From positions 1 through 38,442 of the forward strand of contig CAJUHT010000018.1 of the NCBI GenBank assembly GCA_910586035.1: 38,442 bases of DNA, written 5' to 3'. This DNA is from an uncultured Christensenella sp. (lineage in GTDB: Bacteria; Bacillota; Clostridia; Christensenellales; Borkfalkiaceae). The position numbers and the translations under genes are program-made. The notes under the pieces were generated by a model that made no database searches, was not told the origin of the DNA, and worked only from the letters and a program-made list of their open reading frames with translations. Below are positions 31,780 to 38,442 of this stretch, in pieces. Numbering within the stretch: position 1 is the first letter of the stretch; each line of letters opens with the position of its first letter.

Positions 31780-33006
31780 ATGAAAAACAGTCAAAAATTC
31801 TGTTCGTTCTGCGGTAAGCCCGAAGATTTGGTTAAAAGGCTGATTGCGGGGCAGAACGATTCTTTTATCTGCGACGAGTGCGTGGAAATTTGCAGGGATA
31901 TGCTGAGGGATTCGGCGGAGGACGCAGTTGCTCCCGTGCCCTTGAAAAAGCCTTCCGAAATAAAGGAAGAACTCGACAAGTACATCGTAGGGCAGGACGA
32001 AGCCAAGAGGGTGCTTTCCGTTGCCGTGTACAACCACTACAAGCGCATAAACAACACATACGGAGGCGGCGAGCTCGAAGACGTGGAAATCGAAAAGAGC
32101 AATATTTTGCTGTTGGGTCCCACGGGTTGCGGCAAAACTTTGCTCGCCCGCACGTTGGCTAAAATATTAAACGTGCCGTTTGCGGCGACCGACGCAACCA
32201 CTCTTACGGAGGCGGGTTACGTGGGCGAGGACGTTGAAAACATTTTGTTAAAGCTTATCCAGAACGCCGATTACAATTTGGAAAACGCCGAACGCGGCAT
32301 AATCTATATCGACGAAATAGACAAAATCGCCCGCAAGAGCGAAAACGTTTCCATCACGCGCGACGTATCGGGCGAGGGCGTACAGCAGGCGCTGTTGAAG
32401 ATAATAGAGAGCACGGTTGCAAACGTTCCCCCGCAGGGCGGAAGAAAACACCCTCAGCAGGAATGCCTGAGAATAGACACTACAAACATTCTGTTTATAT
32501 GCGGCGGCGCGTTCGTCGGGCTTGATAAAATAGTGCAGGCGCGCAAGGATACGGCTTCGCTCGGCTTCGGCGGCGAAGTAAAGAACGCCGAGAGCGATAT
32601 GTACAAGGCGCTCGAAGAGGTTAAGCCGCAGGATTTGACCAAGTTCGGGCTTATCCCCGAGTTTGTCGGGCGCGTGCCCATAGTCGTTGCGCTTCACCCG
32701 CTTGACGAGGCGGCGCTTGTAAATATTTTAACCGAGCCGAGAAACGCGATAATCAAGCAGTACCAAAAGCTTATGGCTTTGGACGGCGTAAAGCTTACCG
32801 TAGAGGACGAAGCCGTAAGGGAGATTGCAAAGACGGCAATCAACTTAAAGACGGGAGCGCGCGGTCTGCGGACTATTATTGAGGGCTTTATGACCTCGGT
32901 AATGTACAAGGTGCCCTCCGAAAAGAACGTGGAGGAAGTTATAGTAACCCGCAAGTGTATAACCGACCGAGCCGAACCTAAGATTATTTATAAAAAGAGT
33001 GCATAG
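31780..33006 (+). CDS. clpX: ATP-dependent Clp protease ATP-binding subunit ClpX
   Basis: The 408-residue unfoldase feeds substrates to ClpP. Its N-terminal zinc-binding domain has Cys8, Cys11, Cys31 and Cys34. The AAA+ domain shows Walker A GPTGCGKT, Walker B IIYIDEIDKIA, the pore-loop GYVGED, the sensor region GLIPEFVGRVP and arginine-finger neighbourhood. The IGF-type loop for ClpP docking appears as SLGFGGEV, the usual clostridial variant. A CGGAG site precedes the ATG. It lies between clpP and lon. Confidence 0.96.
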   Translation: MKNSQKFCSFCGKPEDLVKRLIAGQNDSFICDECVEICRDMLRDSAEDAVAPVPLKKPSEIKEELDKYIVGQDEAKRVLSVAVYNHYKRINNTYGGGELEDVEIEKSNILLLGPTGCGKTLLARTLAKILNVPFAATDATTLTEAGYVGEDVENILLKLIQNADYNLENAERGIIYIDEIDKIARKSENVSITRDVSGEGVQQALLKIIESTVANVPPQGGRKHPQQECLRIDTTNILFICGGAFVGLDKIVQARKDTASLGFGGEVKNAESDMYKALEEVKPQDLTKFGLIPEFVGRVPIVVALHPLDEAALVNILTEPRNAIIKQYQKLMALDGVKLTVEDEAVREIAKTAINLKTGARGLRTIIEGFMTSVMYKVPSEKNVEEVIVTRKCITDRAEPKIIYKKSA

Positions 33007-33018
33007 TGGCAAATTTTC

Positions 33019-33044
33019 GGGGAAGGCGTCGGCTTTCCCCTTTT
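33019..33044 (+). terminator. Possible terminator or attenuator between clpX and lon
   Basis: GGGGAAGGC (33019-33027) pairs with GGCTTTCCCC over nine pairs including one G-U (to 33040), loop GTCG, followed by four Ts. It may reduce read-through from clpX into lon. Confidence 0.6.
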
Positions 33045-33078
33045 GCCGATTTTAAGGATAAAGACAGGAGGTGCAGTT

Positions 33079-35400
33079 ATGTCAGAAGAAGAGAGCAGAT
33101 ATCTTCCGCTCGTCGCCCTGCGCGGCAGGGTGTGCCTGCCGTACGTTTCGGTATCTTTCGACGCGGGCAGGCTTATAACGCTTGCCGCGGTTAAAAACGC
33201 GCTCGACAGGGGCAAGGTGCTTATCGCCGTCGCCCAAAAGGACGAAAATAAGGAAAAGGTAACCGAGAGCGACCTGTACGCCGTGGGTACGGTATTTTCC
33301 GTTTCAAGGGTATCAAACCTTCCCGGCAACCGCGTTCGCGTTACGGGCAAGGGGCTGTACCGCGTAAAAATAAAGAGCGTTTACGCCGATGATAACTGCC
33401 TGTACGCGTACGCCGACAGAATGCCCGTTTCCGCGGGCGACCCCGCTTTGGAAGAGGCGTATTTGCGTAGCGCGCGGTATACTGTTTCCGAAATTTTGGA
33501 AAGCCCCTCCAACAGGCTTTTGGGGGAGGACGTTTCCAACGTGTTGCGCACTACCGAGGATAAGGAAGAGTTTGTTTACACGGCGGCAAACACGTTGAAG
33601 TTGAGCGTTGAGAAAAAACAGCGCATACTCGAAGCGGACAAGCTGAGCGAAAAGTTCGATTTGCTTACAAAATACCTTAACGACGAATTGGAAATTTCCA
33701 AGCTGGAAAAGAAAATAAACGCCGCGGTAAAGCGCAACATAGAAAAGGGTCAGAAAGATTTTTATTTGCGCGAACAGCTTAAAGCCATTCACACCGAACT
33801 CGGCGACGACGAAAACGAGAAGGACGAGCTCGAAAAGCGCATAAAAGCCAAGGGTATGCCCGAAGAGGTGGAGGAAAAGGCGCTTAAAGAGCTTTCGCGT
33901 ATGTCGCGTATGCAGTCGTCGTCGCCCGATTACAACGTTATACGCAACTATCTCGATTGGCTTTTGGATTTGGAGTGGCAAAAGGCTACCGAGGATACCG
34001 AAAAGCTTTCTGACGCGGCGGCGGTATTGGACGAGGACCACTACGGTCTGGAAAAAATTAAGGAAAGAATTACCGAATACCTTGCAGTTTTAAAGCTGAC
34101 GGGCGGCATAAACGCGCCTATTTTGTGCTTTGTAGGTCCTCCGGGGGTGGGCAAAACTTCTATTGCGACTTCGGTTGCTCGCGCGCTCGGCAGGAATTTT
34201 GTGCGTATGAGTTTGGGCGGCGTGCGCGACGAGGCGGAAATACGCGGACACCGCAAAACGTACGTGGGCGCAATGCCGGGCAGAATTATTTCCGCAATAA
34301 AAAACGCGGGTTCGGTCAATCCCGTATTCCTTCTGGACGAAATAGACAAGCTGTCCTCCGACAGCTTTCACGGCGACCCTTCGAGCGCGCTGTTGGAAGT
34401 TTTGGACCCCGCGCAGAATTCCACTTTCCGCGACAGGTATCTGGAAGTGCCGTACGATTTGTCCAAGGTGCTGTTTATAACTACGGCTAACGATTTATCC
34501 ACCATACCCGAACCTCTGCTCGACAGAATGGAAATTATCAAGCTTTCGGGCTATACGCAGGAGGAGAAGAGGGAAATAGCCAAGCGCTATCTCATACCCA
34601 AAAAGCGCGAAGCCAACGGGCTTGAAGAGGGCGAAGCGGTGTTTACCGATAAAGCCGTAGACAGAATTTGCGACGGCTACACGCGCGAGGCGGGCGTAAG
34701 GTCGCTTGAAAGGCAGCTCGACGCCGTGTGCCGTAAAATAGCCGTTAAAAAGGCGAACGGCGAAAAGTTGCACGAAAGCGTTACGGAGGAAACCGTTGCC
34801 GAATATCTCGGCGCGCCGCGGTACGAGCGCGGCGACGAAATGCCCAAGCGCGATTTGGTGGGCGCGGCTACGGGGCTTGCCTGGACGTCGGTGGGCGGAA
34901 CTACGCTTACAATCGAAGTTTCCGCAATGCAGGGCAAGGGGGATATACTCCTTACGGGCAAGCTTGGCGACGTTATGAAGGAGAGCGCCCGCGCGGCAAT
35001 AAGCTATATCCGCTCCAACGCCGAAAGCTTCGGGCTGAGCGACGAAAATTTTAAAAACACGGACATACACGTTCACGTGCCCGAGGGGGCGACACCCAAG
35101 GACGGACCGAGCGCGGGCATAACTATGGCTACGGCTATACTTTCCGCCTTTACCAAAAAGCCCGTGCGCCGCGACATTGCTATGACGGGTGAAATCACCC
35201 TGCGCGGCAGGGTGTTGCCTATCGGCGGGTTAAAGGAGAAATCTCTCGCCGCCTACCGCATCGGCGTAAAGGACGTAATCATCCCGCAGGATAATTTGAA
35301 AGATTTGGAAGAAGTGCCCGAAGTGGTTAAGGAAAACGTGCATTTTATCCCCGTGGACAGTGTGGGCGACGTGTTTAAAAACGCCATAATCGGCATATAG
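33079..35400 (+). CDS. lon: ATP-dependent protease Lon
   Basis: The 773-residue protease degrades damaged and regulatory proteins. The N-terminal LON domain starts with YLPLVALRGRVCLPY and is followed by a coiled-coil helical region. The AAA+ module carries Walker A GPPGVGKTS near residue 355 and Walker B VFLLDEIDK. The protease domain has the Ser-Lys pair Ser678 (KDGPSAGI) and Lys721 (IGGLKEK), 43 residues apart as in E. coli Lon. I chose ATG 33079 because GGAGG lies just upstream; the codon at 33043 is within the preceding terminator region. It is followed after 16 bases by the EngB fusion gene, as expected for the lon-engB pairing. Confidence 0.96.
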   Translation: MSEEESRYLPLVALRGRVCLPYVSVSFDAGRLITLAAVKNALDRGKVLIAVAQKDENKEKVTESDLYAVGTVFSVSRVSNLPGNRVRVTGKGLYRVKIKSVYADDNCLYAYADRMPVSAGDPALEEAYLRSARYTVSEILESPSNRLLGEDVSNVLRTTEDKEEFVYTAANTLKLSVEKKQRILEADKLSEKFDLLTKYLNDELEISKLEKKINAAVKRNIEKGQKDFYLREQLKAIHTELGDDENEKDELEKRIKAKGMPEEVEEKALKELSRMSRMQSSSPDYNVIRNYLDWLLDLEWQKATEDTEKLSDAAAVLDEDHYGLEKIKERITEYLAVLKLTGGINAPILCFVGPPGVGKTSIATSVARALGRNFVRMSLGGVRDEAEIRGHRKTYVGAMPGRIISAIKNAGSVNPVFLLDEIDKLSSDSFHGDPSSALLEVLDPAQNSTFRDRYLEVPYDLSKVLFITTANDLSTIPEPLLDRMEIIKLSGYTQEEKREIAKRYLIPKKREANGLEEGEAVFTDKAVDRICDGYTREAGVRSLERQLDAVCRKIAVKKANGEKLHESVTEETVAEYLGAPRYERGDEMPKRDLVGAATGLAWTSVGGTTLTIEVSAMQGKGDILLTGKLGDVMKESARAAISYIRSNAESFGLSDENFKNTDIHVHVPEGATPKDGPSAGITMATAILSAFTKKPVRRDIAMTGEITLRGRVLPIGGLKEKSLAAYRIGVKDVIIPQDNLKDLEEVPEVVKENVHFIPVDSVGDVFKNAIIGI

Positions 35401-35416
35401 TGCGGGGGCAATTGAG

Positions 35417-36463
35417 TTGAACGCGTTTAAGCGGTGGGAGTTTTGGGTTTCGCTTACAGGCTTAGCTATTGCCGCGGGGCTTTGGGTATTTTCGCTGTAT
35501 TACACCGTGTCGACCGTGCGCAAACTTAACGCGTATACGCATATCAACGCCACGGTAATCGGCAACGCTTTGGTTGACGGCGGCTATACCGGCGGGCATT
35601 ATTACGGCTCTACGCTTGCTCCCGTAGTGGAATATACGGTTGACGGCGTTAAGTACAAGGCGCAGGACAAGATGTCTACAAGTTACGGCAAAAAGGCGGG
35701 CACGCTCAGGGAAATCGCTTACAATCCCCTTAACCCCGCCGAATGCCTGTTTGTTAAGAGCGAAAACTCGTTGTTTGTCTTTCTGTTTGCTTTCAGCGCG
35801 GTTTTTACCGCGTTCGGCTCGGCGGTCGCCGCATATTTGGTTAAGGATACAAAACGGTTAAAACTTATGAATACATATTCCAACGCAAAATTTATAACCA
35901 GCGCGGCAAGCAAGGCGCAGTTTATCACAACGGGTAAGCCCGTAATTGCCGTATGCGGAAAATCTAACGTGGGCAAAAGCTCGTTTATAAATATGCTTGC
36001 AGGTCAGCATAAGCTTGCCAAAGTTTCGGGAGAGCCGGGGCGCACGCGGCTTATAAATTACTTCGACTTCGGCAACTTTATTTTAGCCGACCTGCCCGGC
36101 TACGGCTACGCCAAGGTAAGCAAGAGCGAAAAGGAAAAGTGGGCTAAACTTTTAGACGATTTTTTCAACGGAGAAAACGCCGTGGCGCACGTGTTTGCGC
36201 TGTGCGATATACGCCACGCGCCCACCGAAAACGATATAACAATGGTGAACTATCTGTACGCGCGCACAATCCCCTTTACAATAGTTGCAACTAAGGCGGA
36301 TAAACTTTCGCGCGCGCAGACGGTAAAGGCTATCGGCGTGCTTGCAACGCACTATACCTGCGGTAAGGACGCAATTATTTCAACTTCCGCCAAGACGGCG
36401 GCGGGGCTGGCTCAGGTTATAGAGGAAATAAATAAGGTCGTGGAAAGGCACGGCGAAATATAA
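35417..36463 (+). CDS. EngB/YihA-type GTPase fused to N-terminal membrane domain
   Basis: The 348-residue frame begins with a TTG. Residues 1-150 form a DUF3592-like region with a membrane helix (about 9-31), a strand-rich domain of about 80 residues with the pattern VVEYTVDGVKYKA and YNPLNPAECL, and a second helix (about 118-140). Residues 151-348 are a complete EngB ribosome-assembly GTPase: MNTYSNAKFITSA start, G1 GKSNVGKS, G3 DLPGYGYAKV, G4 TKAD and G5 STSAK. EngB is normally a free 190-200-residue protein needed for 50S assembly. Residue 151 is a methionine at 35867, so a separate EngB could start there, but no ribosome-binding site precedes it. Position after lon is usual for engB. Confidence 0.88.
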   Translation: MNAFKRWEFWVSLTGLAIAAGLWVFSLYYTVSTVRKLNAYTHINATVIGNALVDGGYTGGHYYGSTLAPVVEYTVDGVKYKAQDKMSTSYGKKAGTLREIAYNPLNPAECLFVKSENSLFVFLFAFSAVFTAFGSAVAAYLVKDTKRLKLMNTYSNAKFITSAASKAQFITTGKPVIAVCGKSNVGKSSFINMLAGQHKLAKVSGEPGRTRLINYFDFGNFILADLPGYGYAKVSKSEKEKWAKLLDDFFNGENAVAHVFALCDIRHAPTENDITMVNYLYARTIPFTIVATKADKLSRAQTVKAIGVLATHYTCGKDAIISTSAKTAAGLAQVIEEINKVVERHGEI

Positions 36464-36511
36464 CGGCATACGCTTTTTTAATGCGGAAGCTATGCTAAAA
36501 AGGAGAATGAT

Positions 36512-37312
36512 ATGGGTTTTTTAACGGGTAAAACGGCTATTATCACGGGCGCAGGCTACGCCGCGCTTTCGGACGGCAGATGCGGCTCGATAGGCTACGG
36601 AATTGCCACCGCTTACGCCAAAGAGGGCGCCAACCTTGTAATTACGGGCAGAAACGTAAAAAAGCTCGAAGACGCCAAAAATGAGCTTGAAAGCAAGTAC
36701 GGCGTGCGGGTGCTGGCTGTTGCGGCGGACGTAAACGCGGGCGCGGACAACCTCGTCGTCGTGGAGAGCGTGGTAAAAAAGGCGGTTGAAGAGTTTGGCG
36801 GTATAGACGTGCTAATCAACAACGCGCAGGCTTCGGCTTCCGGCGTAACGCTTGCCGACCACACTACCGAGCAGTTCGATTTGGCGCTTTACAGCGGTCT
36901 GTACGCGGCGTTTTACTATATGAAGGCTTGCTATCCCTACCTTAAAGAGAGCAAGGGCACGGTAATAAATTTTGCAAGCGGAGCGGGGCTGTTCGGCAAC
37001 TACGGGCAGTGCGCGTACGCCGCGGCTAAGGAGGGCATACGCGGTCTTTCGCGCGTGGCGGCAACCGAGTGGGGAAAGGACGGTATTAACGTAAACGTAA
37101 TTTGCCCCATAGCCTGGACGGCTCAGCTCGAACAGTTTGAAAAGAATTACCCCGAAGCGTTTAAAGCAAACGTAAAAATGCCGCCTATGGGGCACTACGG
37201 CGACCCCGAAAAGGAGATTGGCAGGGTGTGCGTTCAGCTTGCCCACCCCGATTTTAAGTATCTTACGGGCGAAACGCTTACGTTGGAGGGCGGTATGGGT
37301 TTAAGACCGTAA
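36512..37312 (+). CDS. Short-chain dehydrogenase/reductase (SDR) family oxidoreductase
   Basis: The 266-residue NAD(P)-dependent enzyme has the classic SDR order: a glycine-rich cofactor loop, NNAQA at 103-107, catalytic Ser156 (NFASGAG), Tyr169 and Lys173 (YAAAK), and a C-terminal LTGETLTLEGG. The cofactor loop is odd: TGAGYAALSDGRCGSIGYGIA holds about ten extra residues between the first glycines and the usual G-x-G. Its GSIGYGIA end recalls enoyl-ACP reductase FabI, but the YxxxK spacing is that of classical SDRs. The substrate is unknown. The SD AGGAGA precedes the ATG, and a terminator follows. Confidence 0.88.
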   Translation: MGFLTGKTAIITGAGYAALSDGRCGSIGYGIATAYAKEGANLVITGRNVKKLEDAKNELESKYGVRVLAVAADVNAGADNLVVVESVVKKAVEEFGGIDVLINNAQASASGVTLADHTTEQFDLALYSGLYAAFYYMKACYPYLKESKGTVINFASGAGLFGNYGQCAYAAAKEGIRGLSRVAATEWGKDGINVNVICPIAWTAQLEQFEKNYPEAFKANVKMPPMGHYGDPEKEIGRVCVQLAHPDFKYLTGETLTLEGGMGLRP

Positions 37313-37335
37313 CGCGTAATATATGTGCAAAAAAA

Positions 37336-37366
37336 GGCGGAGCGCCGAATTCGGCGCTCCGCCTTT
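37336..37366. terminator. Bidirectional terminator between the SDR and XRE genes
   Basis: GGCGGAGCGCCGA (37336-37348) pairs with TCGGCGCTCCGCC (37351-37363). A run of As before and Ts after allow termination in both directions between convergent genes. Confidence 0.9.
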
Positions 37367-37378
37367 ATATTTTGTCTT

Positions 37379-37678
37379 TTAAAATGCGTCGATTACGGCA
37401 ATTACCGCCGCTTTTTGCCTATCGTTCAACCTTGCGATTTTTCGGTATAGCGAGGCGGGTTCGTTTTCGGTTTTACTCGTTTGACCGCTTTCCCTGCCGA
37501 ACAATTCGTCAATCGTAATTTCAAAAATTTCCGCAAGCTTTAAAATGGTTGCGCAGTCTGGCTCGCTTATGCCGTTCTCCCAATTGCTTACGTTGCGTTG
37601 AACGTTGGAAATGCGTTTGGCAAGCTCGCTTTGCGAAAGTTGCAACTCTTCTCTGTATTCCCTTATTCTCAAAGTCAT
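37379..37678 (-). CDS. Small XRE-family transcriptional regulator
   Basis: The 99-residue protein has an XRE/Cro helix-turn-helix at about residues 4-60 (SQSELAKRISNVQRNVSNWENGISEPD, with the fold ending ITIDELFGRE) followed by a short charged tail with one more helix. It should bind DNA as a dimer. A GGAGC site precedes the ATG. It is divergent from the B-box zinc-finger gene, 133 bases away, and may regulate that gene or itself; no clear repeat operator is seen in the gap. Confidence 0.85.
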   Translation of the reverse strand: MTLRIREYREELQLSQSELAKRISNVQRNVSNWENGISEPDCATILKLAEIFEITIDELFGRESGQTSKTENEPASLYRKIARLNDRQKAAVIAVIDAF

Positions 37679-37733
37679 AGTTTAAGCTCCAATTTATTTT
37701 CTTTAAAGATAGCAAAAAAATTTCTGAATTTGC

Positions 37734-37762
37734 TTGACAAGTAAATAAAATGCTATTATAAT
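37734..37762 (+). promoter_or_regulatory. Consensus promoter of the zinc-finger membrane protein gene
   Basis: TTGACA (37734-37739), 17 bases, TATAAT (37757-37762): a perfect consensus. A leader of about 43 bases follows, with AGAGAGG seven bases before the ATG at 37812. Confidence 0.9.
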
Positions 37763-37811
37763 TACAATATAAGTAATTTAATTGCTGAAAATACAAAAGA
37801 GAGGCAAATGT

Positions 37812-38402
37812 ATGAATTGTTCAAGACATCCTAATCAGGGGGCTGTGGCTAAGTGCGTAAATTGCGGTGTTGCCATATGTTCCAAATGCACGGAGACAAC
37901 GTCCGTTGCCCGTGAAAGTTGCGGCACGCTGTGTATCGACTGTTACTGCGAGCATTTGAGAGAAGTTTCCGCTTACTGCAAAAAAGACGCGAAAAAAAGG
38001 CTTAAAAGAATAATAATAAGCGTGATATGCTATGTGTTCGGCATAATAGCCGTTATTGTCGGCGCGTCGTCGCTTCCTTCGGGTGAATCGTCCGCGTTAC
38101 CAGTGATTATAATAGGCGTATTATTGTGCGGGTTTTATACGGGACTTACCTGGAAAAAAGCGGCTAAGGAAAGCCACGAGGATTACGAGCGTGAGCACGG
38201 CGTTACGTATAAAGTTACGGCTGACGGCAATATACAGAGAGAATCGGGCTTCTTTTTAAAACTAATCTTCTTTTTGATAGGAACTGTTTTGGGGGTTATT
38301 ATTACGCCTATAAGGGTAATTATAGATATAAAGGAAAGGGTAAGCGATATTAAATCTGTTAAAACTTTTAACCAAATGATTAGCGAAGCGCAAAACGTTT
38401 AA
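37812..38402 (+). CDS. B-box zinc-finger membrane protein
   Basis: The 196-residue protein opens with a B-box-type zinc finger (Cys3-x2-His6, Cys15-x2-Cys18, Cys24-x2-Cys27 and later Cys/His residues up to about 55), then a basic stretch, two membrane helices (about 62-83 and 89-106) and a further hydrophobic segment near 147-170. I place the start at 37812 because an AGAGAGG site is seven bases upstream; the codon at 37782 has none. In Clostridia such B-box plus membrane proteins are common but their function is unknown. The perfect promoter suggests strong expression unless the divergent XRE protein blocks it. Confidence 0.8.
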   Translation: MNCSRHPNQGAVAKCVNCGVAICSKCTETTSVARESCGTLCIDCYCEHLREVSAYCKKDAKKRLKRIIISVICYVFGIIAVIVGASSLPSGESSALPVIIIGVLLCGFYTGLTWKKAAKESHEDYEREHGVTYKVTADGNIQRESGFFLKLIFFLIGTVLGVIITPIRVIIDIKERVSDIKSVKTFNQMISEAQNV

Positions 38403-38442
38403 TTTAAAATTATAATAAGCGCCCGCGCGGCTGAATGCCGCG

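Noticed and set aside
34495..35076. Open frames on the - strand inside lon and clpX
   Set aside because: The + strand encodes complete Lon and ClpX with all catalytic residues. The opposite frames have no family match and no start signals.

Overview
The window looks like a chromosomal segment of an anaerobic, low-to-mid GC member of Bacillota (Clostridia), probably an uncultured gut-type lineage. The evidence is a six-subunit Rnf complex with clostridial companions (NusG-domain-II protein, Gx-family membrane protein, ApbE), a DegV protein, an RqcH-like NFACT protein, an adjacent tig-clpP-clpX-lon-engB block, clear Shine-Dalgarno sites and classic TTGACA/TATAAT promoters. The lineage call is inference. 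I saw no rRNA, tRNA, CRISPR array, insertion sequence or phage gene.

Layout. (1) 1-2892: an AT-richer accessory block of three unrecognised genes and two GNAT acetyltransferases, all on +. (2) 3091-6053: two long paralogous Sel1-repeat proteins behind one promoter, ended by a terminator. (3) 6103-9638: an Amidase_6-like protein, a LOG-family nucleotide hydrolase, a low-molecular-weight tyrosine phosphatase, a convergent degV, and a membrane-bound XRE regulator with a candidate operator. (4) 9666-12744: a ThrE-type exporter and gltX. (5) 12989-15928: a fused MacB/FtsX-type ABC transporter. (6) 16096-25063: a flavin and electron-transfer region. On + lie a lipoprotein with a flavinylation-like motif, an ApbE FMN transferase and a NusG-II membrane protein. 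Convergent on - lie the Gx protein and rnfCDGEAB. (7) 25236-29527: an M18 aminopeptidase on +, then on - the NFACT/RqcH gene followed by three small membrane proteins. (8) 29693-36463: tig, clpP, clpX, lon and an EngB GTPase with a fused N-terminal membrane domain. (9) 36512-38402: an SDR oxidoreductase, a small XRE regulator and a B-box zinc-finger membrane protein.

How the parts fit. RnfC-G should couple ferredoxin:NAD+ oxidoreduction to ion transport. The ApbE protein should attach FMN to RnfG, RnfD and probably the lipoprotein. RnfG is enlarged and carries two flavinylation-like motifs, so the region may encode an extracytoplasmic flavin relay larger than a standard Rnf. The tig-to-engB block is a protein folding, proteolysis and ribosome assembly neighbourhood, and the nearby RqcH-like gene adds ribosome-associated quality control.

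Two window-wide patterns stand out. Four genes (6655, 9015, 16995, 25063) have a -35/-10 pair with exact 17-bp spacing and a -10 box ending only 6-9 bases before the ATG. This predicts leaderless or nearly leaderless mRNAs, beside other genes with normal leaders and ribosome-binding sites. Several promoters also overlap or adjoin perfect inverted repeats (8928-8967, 12912-12948, 15973-15997) that look like operators.
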